Source of the DNA: a bacterium EF100-94H03 bin56
GTDB lineage: Bacteria; Pseudomonadota; Alphaproteobacteria; SP197
Direction of reading: 5' to 3'
DNA length: 64,000 nt
Assembly: GCA_002238685.1 (NCBI GenBank)
Contig: MPMV01000015.1
Location: 17,234-81,233 of the forward strand
The translations under genes and the position numbers were made by a program. How positions within the stretch are numbered: position 1 is the stretch's first letter; each line of letters opens with the position of its first letter. The notes beneath the pieces are model-generated. The model did no database searches and had not been told where the DNA came from. It saw nothing but the letters and a program-made list of their open reading frames with translations. This document shows positions 52,152-61,374 of this stretch, piece after piece.

Positions 52152-53317
52152 ACATCACTGCTGATGTCCGAAGCGTATCCGGACCACAAGGGCAGACGCC
52201 AGACAGGGTCCCCGACCCGCCGGCAGTCGTCGGCGATGTCCCGTGCAAGGCTGTCATCGTTGCAGAAAAGCGCCGGCAGATCGGGACCAAGGGCTACACG
52301 GGCCGCACCGGTCAGGGTGGCAAAGTCCACCAGCAGATCCGTCCCCGACGATGACGCCTCGGCGAGGGCATCACAGAGAATGACCCTGCCCTCGGCATCG
52401 GTGTTGCCGATTTCGATGGTAAGTCCCTTGCGGGTGCGGAAGACATCGAGCGGCCTGAAGGCATTGCCGGAAATGGCGTTGTCGACTGCCGGAACAATGA
52501 GACGAAGCCTCACGGGAAGGTCGAGATCCATGATCATGGAAGCAAGGGCAATGGCGGTGGCAGCACCTCCCATATCCTTCTTCATGAGCAGCATGCCGCC
52601 TGATGGCTTGATGTCGAGACCGCCGGAATCGAAACAGACTCCCTTTCCGACAAGCGTGACACGGTAGGCGCCTGGATCTCCCCACGACATGTCAACAAGC
52701 CGGGGTTGTCTTGAACTTGCGCGTCCCACTGCATGTATTGAAGGATAATCTTGTTCCAAGAGATCATCGCCAACGACTGTCGTCAGTTCGCCCCGGTGAC
52801 GTTCGGCAAGCTTCGCCACTTCCCCGGCGAGCTCCTCCGGACCAAGGTCTTCCGCCGGCGTGTTGATGAGGTCGCGTCCAAGCCAGATCGCACGGGCCAC
52901 GGTCTCGACTTCCGCCCGGTCAGCCTGTCCGGGGAAAACCAGTCGCGCGGTGTTCCGGTCGCTGCTCCGATAGCGTCCGAAGTGGTAGCTGCCCAGTGCC
53001 CAGCCAAGGGCAAGTGCCGTCGCAGTATCGCCATCAACGTCATCCGCGAGACGGCAATCCATGGAGGCCGGAAGGTGCACCGGCAGCCCGGCAAGTGACC
53101 GCATGCCGACGGGCTCGTCGGCAATCACCAGCACACGGGCGACATGACCATCCCTATCGGGAACCACGAGATGCCGCATTCCGGAGGTTCCGGGATCGTG
53201 GCTCCTCACCCAGCGGGACTGGTGGTCGGGAATGGTATCGAGCCACCTCCCGAGATCATCGCGGGCGAGAATATCGAGACCAACAGCGCCGTCGGCATCG
53301 TTGACGAAACACTTCAT
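51926..53317 (-). CDS. Leucyl aminopeptidase family (M17) protein
   Basis: 463 residues from the ATG at 53317. Metal and active-site motifs of M17 peptidases are intact: GKGVCFDSGGLDIKPSGGML (Lys and Asp), MKKDMGGAATAIAL (Asp) and IGNTDAEGRVILCDAL (Asp, Glu, Arg). It removes N-terminal residues from peptides in the cytoplasm. Its last 226 bp are duplicated at 50096. It diverges from the transketolase gene with 66 bp between. Confidence 0.92.
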   Translation of the reverse strand: MKCFVNDADGAVGLDILARDDLGRWLDTIPDHQSRWVRSHDPGTSGMRHLVVPDRDGHVARVLVIADEPVGMRSLAGLPVHLPASMDCRLADDVDGDTATALALGWALGSYHFGRYRSSDRNTARLVFPGQADRAEVETVARAIWLGRDLINTPAEDLGPEELAGEVAKLAERHRGELTTVVGDDLLEQDYPSIHAVGRASSRQPRLVDMSWGDPGAYRVTLVGKGVCFDSGGLDIKPSGGMLLMKKDMGGAATAIALASMIMDLDLPVRLRLIVPAVDNAISGNAFRPLDVFRTRKGLTIEIGNTDAEGRVILCDALAEASSSGTDLLVDFATLTGAARVALGPDLPALFCNDDSLARDIADDCRRVGDPVWRLPLWSGYASDISSDVADLRTTGSTPFAGAITAALFLEKFVDRTTPWAHIDLMGWNRCHRPGRPKGGEVMAARGLLETIRARSTRHREAS

Positions 53318-53383
53318 TCCTGTCCCCAGCGGTCGAATCACCACACGGTGGCACACTTCAACCGTTTACGGTATGTGCCAGCC

Positions 53384-55723
53384 ATGATGAACCGTACCGA
53401 CCTCGCCTCTCTTGATGCCCTTCAGAGGAAGGTGCTGTGGCTGTCGAGCTGGATGATTCATCACGCCAATCACCTGCGTCCGTCCCGGGACGGGCTCAAG
53501 GTGGGCGGACATCAGGCATCGTGCGCCTCCATCGTCCAGATCATGTGCGCACTCTACTTCCATGTCCTCACGCCCCGGGACAGGATCGCCGTCAAGCCCC
53601 ACGCCAGCCCCGTTTTCCATGCCATCCAGTACCTCCTGGGACACCAGAGTCGTGAACAGATGGAAGCCTTCAGGGCTCTGGGCGGGGCCCAGTCCTATCC
53701 GTCGCGCACCAAGGATTGTGATGACGTGGACCTGTCGACCGGCTCGGTGGGGCTGGGCGTTGCGATGACCGCCTTTACCGCGCTCGTGGAAGATTATCTT
53801 GGCCGCAAGAACCTGCTCGGCGACAACGGCACGGCCGGACGCATGGTGGCGCTCGTCGGCGACGCGGAACTCGACGAGGGCAACGTCTGGGAGGCTCTTC
53901 TCGAGAGCTGGAAGCACAACATCGGCAATGTCTGGTGGATTGTGGACTACAACAGGCAGAGTCTCGACAGCGTCGTCTCGGACCGGTTGTTCGGAAGAAT
54001 CCAGGGGTTCTTCGGGGCAGTCGGCTGGAAGGTTGTCACGCTGAAGTACGGCAAGCGACTTGAAGCCGCATTCCGGCAACCAGGTGGCGAGGACCTTCGC
54101 GCCTGGATCGATGCCTGTCCCAACGATCTCTATTCTGCACTGTGCTTCAAGGGTGGCGGCGCCTGGCGCGAACACCTCGAGGGGGATCTCGGCACAACCG
54201 GCCCCGGGCGCGACCTCATCGACAATCTCGACGATGAATCCCTCCATCGTCTGATGACCAACCTTGCCGGACATGACCTCGAAAGCCTGCTGGAGGGTTT
54301 CACCAGCCAGATGACCGGTGATGACCAGCCGGTCTGCTTCATCTGCTACACGATCAAGGGGTTCGGCCTTCCCTTCGCCGGACACAAGGACAATCACGCC
54401 GGACTCATGAATCCCACCCAGATGGCGCAGTTCCGCGACCAGAACGGCATTGCCGAAGGGAGCGAGTGGGATCCCTTTGCCGGCATGGAGGACCGGGCCG
54501 AAGAACTCCAGGCCTTTCTTTCCCGCGCACCCTTTGCCAGGGATTTTCCGCGCCGGCATGCGGCACCGGCGGTCGCGGTGCCCGAGCGACTGCCCTTCAA
54601 GGAGGAAGCGCGGACCTCGACCCAGCAGGTGTTCGGATCCATCCTCAATGAGCTTGGTCGCAGCAACCATGAACTGGCCGACCGCATCGTCACGACGTCG
54701 CCGGATGTTGCCGTCTCGACCAGCCTCGGTCCATGGATCAACAGACGGGGTCTCTTCGACCGACGGGAACATACCGACACCTTCAAGGCCGAAAAGGTGA
54801 TGTCGGCCCAGTCATGGGACATCAGTCACAAGGGTCAGCATATCGAACTCGGAATCGCCGAAAACAATCTCTTCCTTCTCGTCGCCGCCATGGGCCTTGC
54901 CCACAGCCTCTTCGGGGTGCGGCTGCTGCCGATCGGCACTGTCTATGATCCCTTCATCTGTCGTGGTCTCGACGCCCTCAACCATGCCTGCTACCAGAAC
55001 AGCCGTTTCATGCTTGCCGGCACACCTTCAGGGATCTCGCTTGCCCCCGAAGGTGGCGCCCACCAGTCGATCTATACGCCCCTCATCGGACTCGGCCAGG
55101 CCGGACTTGTCGCCTTTGAACCGGCCTACGGAGACGAACTCTCCATCATCATGCGCTGGGGTTTCGGGCACATGCAGGCAGGCGACGGATGTTCCATCTA
55201 CCTGCGGCTGTCGACCCGTCCCGTCGAGCAGGTCGAGCGTCCTGTCACGCCGGATCTCGAGTCCGGAATTGTCGCCGGCGGCTACTGGCTCTTCGAACCC
55301 GGAGCGGCATCGGAGATCGCCATTGTCGCAATGGGGGCCACGGTCACCGAGGCGATTGCCGCCCGCACCATGCTCGCCGAGGATCTCGCAGATGTCGGCC
55401 TTCTCGTGGTGACGTCCGCAGATCGCCTGATGGCCGGCTGGCACAGGCGCGACGGTCGTTCACATGCTGAACGGCTGCTTCTACGCCTCCCTGAAGATGC
55501 CGGCCTTGTCACCGTCTGTGACGCCCATCCCGCCACCCTGTCATGGATGGCGGCTGTGGGCCGCCACCGGGTTCACGCCCTCGGCGTGACGGACTTCGGC
55601 CAGAGTGCCGACATACCGGATCTCTTCCGGCTGCACGGCATTGACGCCGCCGCCATTGTCGAGGCCGCCTCCAGCCTGTGCCTCGAGCGCGCAGGATTGT
55701 CGTCAGGCAGATTTCACGAGTAA
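53384..55723 (+). CDS. Transketolase-like / pyruvate dehydrogenase E1 (AceE)-type thiamine enzyme
   Basis: 779 residues from the ATG at 53384; an immediately following ATG (53387) is equally possible. The thiamine-diphosphate motif VGDAELDEGNVWEALLESWK continues to WWIVDYNRQSLD, and the N-terminus (LKVGGHQASCASIVQIMCAL) and central QHIELGIAENNLFLLVAAMG are of the AceE/transketolase kind. It is shorter than AceE (about 890) and longer than transketolase (about 660), so it is a third group whose substrate is unclear. No E2 or E3 subunit gene is near. An amidase gene follows 28 bp downstream. Confidence 0.83.
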   Translation: MMNRTDLASLDALQRKVLWLSSWMIHHANHLRPSRDGLKVGGHQASCASIVQIMCALYFHVLTPRDRIAVKPHASPVFHAIQYLLGHQSREQMEAFRALGGAQSYPSRTKDCDDVDLSTGSVGLGVAMTAFTALVEDYLGRKNLLGDNGTAGRMVALVGDAELDEGNVWEALLESWKHNIGNVWWIVDYNRQSLDSVVSDRLFGRIQGFFGAVGWKVVTLKYGKRLEAAFRQPGGEDLRAWIDACPNDLYSALCFKGGGAWREHLEGDLGTTGPGRDLIDNLDDESLHRLMTNLAGHDLESLLEGFTSQMTGDDQPVCFICYTIKGFGLPFAGHKDNHAGLMNPTQMAQFRDQNGIAEGSEWDPFAGMEDRAEELQAFLSRAPFARDFPRRHAAPAVAVPERLPFKEEARTSTQQVFGSILNELGRSNHELADRIVTTSPDVAVSTSLGPWINRRGLFDRREHTDTFKAEKVMSAQSWDISHKGQHIELGIAENNLFLLVAAMGLAHSLFGVRLLPIGTVYDPFICRGLDALNHACYQNSRFMLAGTPSGISLAPEGGAHQSIYTPLIGLGQAGLVAFEPAYGDELSIIMRWGFGHMQAGDGCSIYLRLSTRPVEQVERPVTPDLESGIVAGGYWLFEPGAASEIAIVAMGATVTEAIAARTMLAEDLADVGLLVVTSADRLMAGWHRRDGRSHAERLLLRLPEDAGLVTVCDAHPATLSWMAAVGRHRVHALGVTDFGQSADIPDLFRLHGIDAAAIVEAASSLCLERAGLSSGRFHE

Positions 55724-55751
55724 TCTTGCAACAATCATCGGAGAATCAGGC

Positions 55752-57179
55752 ATGCCTTCCAGCGATCTTCACTATCTCGGCGCCGTCGATGCAGTCCGGA
55801 TGTTTCGCAGCCGCGAATTGTCACCGGTGGAACTGATGGACGCCGTGATCGCGCGTGCCGAAGCGGTCGCGCCGCGCCTCAATCCGTTCAGCCAGACGTT
55901 CTTCGATGAAGCCCGCGATCAGGCGAAGAAGGCGGAAGCGCGCTATGGCAGAGGTGGCCGCACCCGTTCACTCGAGGGCCTGCCACTGGCGGTCAAGGAC
56001 GAGGAGACGATCAAGGGGCTGCCGGCGACATCGGGTTCGACCGCCTTTCGGAATGTGATCGGCGAAGAAACCACACCGATTGTCGAGCGCTGCTTCAATG
56101 CCGGTGCTGTCATGCATGTGAGAACCACGACGCCGGAGTTTTCCTGCGCCGGAGTCTGTTACACCCGGCACTGGGGCGTGACTCGCAATCCGTGGAACAC
56201 GGATTACACACCGGGCGGTTCATCGGGTGGATCAGGAGCAACGCTGGCTGCCGGAGGCTCTCCCCTCGCCACCGGTTCGGACATTGCCGGATCGATCCGC
56301 ATTCCCGCGAGTTGTTCAGGCGTGGTCGGCTTCAAACCCCCCTACGGACGGAATCCGCAGACCCATATCTTCAATCTCGACACCTATTGCCATTCGGGGC
56401 CCATGGCGCGTTCTGTTGCCGATTGTGCCCTCTTGCAGAACGCCATGGCCGGCCCCCACCCCCGGGATATCGCCACATTGAGGCCAAGACTGCGTCTTCC
56501 CCTCGACTATGCACCGGTCAAGGGCATGCGCATCGCCCTTTCCATCGACCTGGGGTACTGCGAGGTTGATGAGGATGTGCGCCAGAACACTCTCGATGCG
56601 GCCACCAAGCTGAGGGAGGCGGGCGCCATCGTCGATGAGGTGGAGATTGGCTGGTCTTGGGACGTGCTGACGGCGGCGATGAACTACCTTGGCCATCTCT
56701 TCGGCAACTCCATCGCCCCCGCCCTGCGCCGCCATCGCCATGAACTGATGCCCTACACCGTCGCCTTCGCCGACTTCGGCGCCGGCACCACAGGCGAGGA
56801 CTTCCTGGACGCCCAGAAACTTGCCGGAGAGATGTACGATGTCCTGGGTCCGCTGTTGTCACGCTATGACGCGCTGGTGTGCCCGACGAATGCACTGGCC
56901 GCGGTACCCGCGGAATTCGACTCGACAAGAGAGGACCTCTCCATCAACGGCGTTGCCGTCGATCCCATGCTCGGCTGGGTCATGACCTATCCGTTCAACA
57001 TCATGTCGCGTTGCCCCGTTCTCACCGTTCCGTCCGGACTCGACCGCAGTCATGTGCCGACGGGCCTGCAGATTGTCGGTCGCACTTATGATGATCCGAC
57101 GGTTTTTCGCATCGGGCATGCAGTCGAGGCGGCCGATCCCTGGTACACCAACCCGGCACGCCGTCCCGATGTCGCCTAG
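55752..57179 (+). CDS. Amidase-signature family hydrolase
   Basis: 475 residues from the ATG at 55752. The catalytic triad is present: Lys in LPLAVKDEETIKG, and the two serines in YTPGGSSGGSGATLAAGG and GSDIAGSIRIPASCSG. It cleaves an amide bond of an unknown substrate; homologues include 6-aminohexanoate and aryl-acylamidases and GatA. GatA is unlikely, since gatB and gatC are not adjacent. The last 11 bp overlap the start of the nuclease gene. Confidence 0.9.
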   Translation: MPSSDLHYLGAVDAVRMFRSRELSPVELMDAVIARAEAVAPRLNPFSQTFFDEARDQAKKAEARYGRGGRTRSLEGLPLAVKDEETIKGLPATSGSTAFRNVIGEETTPIVERCFNAGAVMHVRTTTPEFSCAGVCYTRHWGVTRNPWNTDYTPGGSSGGSGATLAAGGSPLATGSDIAGSIRIPASCSGVVGFKPPYGRNPQTHIFNLDTYCHSGPMARSVADCALLQNAMAGPHPRDIATLRPRLRLPLDYAPVKGMRIALSIDLGYCEVDEDVRQNTLDAATKLREAGAIVDEVEIGWSWDVLTAAMNYLGHLFGNSIAPALRRHRHELMPYTVAFADFGAGTTGEDFLDAQKLAGEMYDVLGPLLSRYDALVCPTNALAAVPAEFDSTREDLSINGVAVDPMLGWVMTYPFNIMSRCPVLTVPSGLDRSHVPTGLQIVGRTYDDPTVFRIGHAVEAADPWYTNPARRPDVA

Positions 57180-57819
57180 GTCATGGGTATGCGCCGCCCT
57201 CATCACCCTCGTGATGGCGGCGGCCGACGCCCGGGCCCTTACCGGCGAGGCGACGGTGGTGGATGGCGACACTCTTGTCATCGGCACCGAACGCATCCGC
57301 CTCTTCGGGATCGATGCACCAGAAAGCAACCAGGACTGTGGCGACGGCTGGCCCTGCGGCAGGGAAGCGACCATCGCCGTGGAAGACCTGACCGCGGACA
57401 CGTCCATCCGCTGTGAGGGCGACACCCGCGACCGCTATGACAGGCTGATAGCAGTCTGCTATGCCGGCTCTGTGGATATTGGCGGTGACCTCGTACGCCG
57501 GGGCCTTGCTCTCGCCTACCGCCGCTACTCCATGGCCTACGTGGACCACGAGGACGAGGCACGACAGCATGGCCGCGGCATGTGGTCAGGCGCGTTCGTC
57601 GCTCCCTGGGACTGGCGACGGGGTGTGACCATGCCTGAGGAACCCGGTACCGTGGATGTCTCGTCCGAAGGCGACATGCTGGCTCGTTACGACGACAACG
57701 ACAATGGATCGATTTCCTGCGTCGAAGCGCGCCATCACGGCATTGCGCCGGTCAGGGCCGAACATCCGGCCTACGAGTTCATGAACGATCGCGACGGAGA
57801 CGGCGTCGTCTGCGAATAG
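57169..57819 (+). CDS. Exported thermonuclease-like protein with EF-hand/Excalibur repeats
   Basis: 216 residues from the ATG at 57169. Signal peptide (WVCAALITLVMAAADARA), then an SNase domain with intact catalytic residues (IRLFGIDAPESNQ and DRYDRLIAVCY), six cysteines likely in disulfides, and a C-terminal pair of calcium-binding-like loops: YDDNDNGSISCVEARHHG and DRDGDGVVCE, the latter an exact Excalibur motif (DxDxDGxxCE). It is probably a secreted or periplasmic nuclease dependent on calcium. Its intact motifs contrast with the degenerate relative at 43167. Confidence 0.88.
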   Translation: MSPRSWVCAALITLVMAAADARALTGEATVVDGDTLVIGTERIRLFGIDAPESNQDCGDGWPCGREATIAVEDLTADTSIRCEGDTRDRYDRLIAVCYAGSVDIGGDLVRRGLALAYRRYSMAYVDHEDEARQHGRGMWSGAFVAPWDWRRGVTMPEEPGTVDVSSEGDMLARYDDNDNGSISCVEARHHGIAPVRAEHPAYEFMNDRDGDGVVCE

Positions 57820-57845
57820 CCACCGGCTTCATCGCCCCTGACGTG

Positions 57846-58958
57846 TCAGCCAGCCGGCACGGCGGCAGCCAGAGCCGCTGCCTTCGTGATCACGGTTTCC
57901 TGGTGGGGATAGAGTTGATGGCCACCGGCGGTGTCGACGTACTGGGCGAAGGGATCCTCGATCGTCGACGAGCTCCCTGACAGCTCCTCCATCACCGTGA
58001 GACCGCAGTAAGGAACGTAGGCCTCCGAATACCCTCCCTCGTGACTGGCCACCAATGTGCCCCCCGTGAGTTCGTCGGCAAGATCCAGCATGATCGAAGT
58101 CAACTGCCGGTAGGTGGAGCTCGTCACCATCATGCGTCCCAGGGGATCGTAGATCGAACCGTCGAATCCCGATGCAACGATGATGAGTTGCGGCCGGAAT
58201 CGCCGCAGCGCCGGTACCACGACACGCTCGAAGACACTGATGTAGGCATCCCGGCCTGATCCCGGCGGCAGCGGCACATTGATGGTCGCCCCTTTTCCCG
58301 CACCCTCGCCGACCTCGTGAATGTGCCCGGAGTCGGCCGGATACCAGTTGTCCTGGTGAATCGAGATGGCGAGCACATCCCGGTCTTCCCAGAAGATCCG
58401 CTGGGTACCGTTGCCGTGATGCACATCCCAGTCGACGACGGCGCAGCGCTCCACACCATGGTGGTGACGCGCGTGCTCGATGGCCACGCCGACATTGCCA
58501 AAGATACAGAAACCACGCCCGATGTCGGGTTCTGCATGATGGCCAGGGGGCCGCACGAGGGCATAGCCATTGTCGATATCGCCACGCAAGGCGGCTTCAA
58601 CCATGGCGATCGTGCCTCCTGCCGAGAGACAGGCGATCTCGTAACTGCCGTGACCGAACGGGGTCGCTTCGCCGGCGTCACCGCCCTGACCGGCCGACAT
58701 CTCCCTGATCCTCTCGACATAGTCGGGGGTGTGCACCCTGAGGATGTCCTCTTCGCTCGCCATCACAGGACGCACGTCGATGAGGTCGTCGAGAATGCCG
58801 GCGACGTCCATGAGATTCCTCATGCGCCGTTTGGTTTCGGCGTTTTCTCCGTGTTCCCCGGGCTGCACCGTCAGTCCGGGCCGGTGCCACAGGGCGGCAT
58901 GTCCCGTGTCATGCCACATGTAGAGTTCGTGAAACAGGAATCCCGTCTTTCGGTTCAT
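57846..58958 (-). CDS. Histone deacetylase family (class II) amidohydrolase
   Basis: 370 residues. RPPGHHAEPDIGRGFCIFGN (paired catalytic His), VDWDVHHGNGTQRIFWEDRD (zinc Asp and His) and ASGFDGSIYDPLGRM are the standard motifs. Bacterial members remove acetyl or acyl groups from polyamines or small amides rather than from histones. It converges on the nuclease gene and lies 27 bp downstream of the APH-fold kinase, possibly in one operon. Confidence 0.9.
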   Translation of the reverse strand: MNRKTGFLFHELYMWHDTGHAALWHRPGLTVQPGEHGENAETKRRMRNLMDVAGILDDLIDVRPVMASEEDILRVHTPDYVERIREMSAGQGGDAGEATPFGHGSYEIACLSAGGTIAMVEAALRGDIDNGYALVRPPGHHAEPDIGRGFCIFGNVGVAIEHARHHHGVERCAVVDWDVHHGNGTQRIFWEDRDVLAISIHQDNWYPADSGHIHEVGEGAGKGATINVPLPPGSGRDAYISVFERVVVPALRRFRPQLIIVASGFDGSIYDPLGRMMVTSSTYRQLTSIMLDLADELTGGTLVASHEGGYSEAYVPYCGLTVMEELSGSSSTIEDPFAQYVDTAGGHQLYPHQETVITKAAALAAAVPAG

Positions 58959-58985
58959 CGAAACCTCTCAAGTCTTGTCGTTGGC

Positions 58986-60023
58986 TCACAGCCAGGGAAG
59001 ATGACCATCTCCATCGCCGGAGCGTGAAAGAAAGGCCTCGCCCATGGCGCACGTGGCGGCGGCGTAGCCCTCCCTGTTCTCTGCCGCAAGCTCTGTCTCG
59101 GCGTGGCTGCCGAACCAGGCGAGAATGGCGAAGCGGCGCATCATCACCAGTGACGGAATGATGGCCATATCGTCCTCGTCAAGCACACGGACGGACCTGT
59201 ACCCGGCGAACCAGGCGGCCAACAGGTCGCCGGTGGTATCGAGATTGTCGATCAGAGTCAGGGCCGATGCGAGATCATAGAGAAACCATGAAAGTCCGCA
59301 GTCGTCGAAATCGATGACGCGCGTCTCGTCGCCGACCAGCAACAGGTTGCCGAGGCGAAGATCACAGTGCGCCAGACCGAAACGTTCAGGCGTTCTGCCG
59401 TAGGTCCCAAGGCGCTCGAGGACTTTCTCTTCGACACCTTCAAGGAAGGAGCGTTGATGCGTGTCATCCAGCGGACCGTCTCGCCAGTCGCCCCAGTTCG
59501 GGAGAGGACCGAAGACACCTGCGGCGTCCCAGTTCAGACGCTCGAAGAATGCCGGGCGCTGCCACGTCATGGCATGGAGATGGAGTCTGGCGCTCACATC
59601 GCCAAGACGCCGGAACGGCTCCGCGAGATCGGCGTCCATCGACGGTTCCACCCCATCGATGAATTCGAAGAGCACCATGTTCCGGGGACTAGCCAGACCG
59701 GAAACATGGCCGGTCTGGATCTCGTCACCGTCCACGCCGGCAATTGCCTGGGGGGTGACGATCCCGATGTCGTTCTGGAGAGCGTGCAACCAGACGAGTT
59801 CAGTCCTGATTCCGTCCCTTGAATGATATCCGTCGCGATGAATCCGGAGTATCCAGCGTTCCCCCGAGGGGCCATCGAGCCGCCAGGTCACGTTTTCCGA
59901 GACATTGACCAGCGTCACCGAGATCGGGGAAGGAAGCTCCCACCGCCCGAGCGACTGGTGCGCAAGATCACGCAGACACTCCAGCGTGCTGCCGGTTTCG
60001 CTCCATGCGGCGGTCCCGGTCAT
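58986..60023 (-). CDS. Aminoglycoside-phosphotransferase-fold kinase (APH/SrkA-like)
   Basis: 345 residues. The Brenner motif AHCDLRLGNLLLVGDE (catalytic Asp, Asn) and VIDFDDCGLSWFLYDLASAL (metal Asp) place it in the APH/choline kinase/SrkA superfamily. Length and C-terminus resemble SrkA or homoserine-kinase-type proteins that phosphorylate small molecules or proteins. Being part of this fold does not imply drug resistance. It is followed by the histone-deacetylase-like gene on the same strand. Confidence 0.86.
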   Translation of the reverse strand: MTGTAAWSETGSTLECLRDLAHQSLGRWELPSPISVTLVNVSENVTWRLDGPSGERWILRIHRDGYHSRDGIRTELVWLHALQNDIGIVTPQAIAGVDGDEIQTGHVSGLASPRNMVLFEFIDGVEPSMDADLAEPFRRLGDVSARLHLHAMTWQRPAFFERLNWDAAGVFGPLPNWGDWRDGPLDDTHQRSFLEGVEEKVLERLGTYGRTPERFGLAHCDLRLGNLLLVGDETRVIDFDDCGLSWFLYDLASALTLIDNLDTTGDLLAAWFAGYRSVRVLDEDDMAIIPSLVMMRRFAILAWFGSHAETELAAENREGYAAATCAMGEAFLSRSGDGDGHLPWL

Positions 60024-60039
60024 GAAAGCGCTGCCGAAG

Positions 60040-60126
60040 TGGTGCGGACGAGGGGAGTCGAACCCCTACTCCATGCCTGGAAGCGGATTTTAAGTCCGCT
60101 GCGTCTACCCATTCCGCCACGTCCGC
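60040..60126 (-). tRNA. tRNA-Leu (anticodon UAA)
   Basis: On the minus strand the acceptor arms GCGGACG and CGTCCGC pair fully (7 bp), followed by A73 and an encoded CCA. The anticodon stem GCGGA/TCCGC encloses CTTAAAA, giving anticodon TAA, and the T-arm holds GGTTCGACTCC. A class II tRNA with a long variable arm, as leucine tRNAs have. It lies 45 bp downstream of the dioxygenase gene. Confidence 0.96.
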
Positions 60127-60171
60127 CCATCCGATGCCCGCTACATGATCCGCCGCCCCGACGCAAGGCCA

Positions 60172-61374
60172 TCACCCAAGCGCGCCGTTGGGAAGGATGA
60201 GATGGGCATCATCCATGCGTCCAAGTCTTTCAGACAACTGGCGATAACTGTTGTGAAATTCCTCCCTGTCAACCGAACACTGGGCGATGCGTCTCGGTCC
60301 CGATTCCGGATCGAACTCAGTCCTGGCATGGAGGATCCGGTGGTTGTCAAAGACATGGCACTCACCGGGTTGAAGCTTGTGCCGGTAGACCAGATCCGTG
60401 GAATAGAGTTCCCTGGCGAAGGCGCCAAGCGCCTTGTAGGCGGGCTCGATCATCGTTTCATCGAGATCCTGGACGCCCAGGGTGCGATCCGAAAAGCGGA
60501 TGCCCACCACCTCCCCGTCCTGGTCGGTGACAATCACGCGACCGCGGGCAACAAAGCGTTCCCGGGGATTGCGCTCGGCGCAGAACCGGAACGGCTTGCG
60601 GGTGAGGAAATCGAAGGCTTCCGGATCCCTGGCAGCAAGGCGCCGGGCAGCGAGGAGACCGTCAACGAGAATGGAGTCGCCGCCCTCTCCCGGTGTCGAC
60701 TCCAGGCCAAGGTGGAAACTGATTCCAGGCGGGGCATAGCGCCAGCCTTCATCGGTGTGGGGTGCGAGGCGCACCCACCCGCCGGCTCCAAGGTTGGTAT
60801 AACGCCCGTCTTTCGAGGGTGGCCGTGTCTCGATCGTCGCGACAGCTCCAAAGTCCGTGTTGCGCAGGGCGCCCAGTCTTTCGGCAAGACGGGCCACCTC
60901 GCCACTCCCTGCAGGCGCTCCCCGCACGCGGGCGAAACCGTAGTCGCGCAGACGCACTTCGAAGGCAAAGAGGGCTTCGTCATCCACGAGTAGTGCTTGC
61001 CAGTCCAGCCAGGGGAATGTGGAAGCCTCGCTCCCCGTCCAGGTCTGCTGACGCACCTTGCGTCCCAGGCGCGACAACCTGTCATAGGCATTGCGCCGCA
61101 GCCAGCCAAGATCATGGCGCGTGACGACACCGTCGCCCGCCCATTCGACGACAAGTTCGCCGTTCTCGATGGCCGATGAGGCGACTTCAAGGGAGGCCGG
61201 ATCATCCGGCAGACGCAGGGCGGCGTCGGGCACCTGGTCGGATCGGCCGATGGCCGGATGAAAGTGCTGCTGACGCAACCAGACGAAGTGATAGTGATTA
61301 CGTTCACCATCGGCCCAGTTGAGGACGACGCGGCGATCCGGCAGGATGTCGTGCGAGTGCACTGATCGGCACAT
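60172..61374 (-). CDS. Gamma-butyrobetaine hydroxylase-like 2-oxoglutarate dioxygenase
   Basis: 400 residues. The N-terminal 90 residues (VLNWADGERNHYHFVWLRQQ) form the small zinc-binding-like domain of GBBH proteins. The C-terminal TauD-like domain gives VRLAPHTDEGWRY (His-x-Asp), LVDGLLAARRLAARDP and DNHRILHARTEF (His and Arg). Such enzymes convert gamma-butyrobetaine to carnitine, the last step of carnitine synthesis; substrate specificity cannot be seen. Start ATG with GGAGAACCCTG upstream. Confidence 0.86.
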   Translation of the reverse strand: MCRSVHSHDILPDRRVVLNWADGERNHYHFVWLRQQHFHPAIGRSDQVPDAALRLPDDPASLEVASSAIENGELVVEWAGDGVVTRHDLGWLRRNAYDRLSRLGRKVRQQTWTGSEASTFPWLDWQALLVDDEALFAFEVRLRDYGFARVRGAPAGSGEVARLAERLGALRNTDFGAVATIETRPPSKDGRYTNLGAGGWVRLAPHTDEGWRYAPPGISFHLGLESTPGEGGDSILVDGLLAARRLAARDPEAFDFLTRKPFRFCAERNPRERFVARGRVIVTDQDGEVVGIRFSDRTLGVQDLDETMIEPAYKALGAFARELYSTDLVYRHKLQPGECHVFDNHRILHARTEFDPESGPRRIAQCSVDREEFHNSYRQLSERLGRMDDAHLILPNGALG

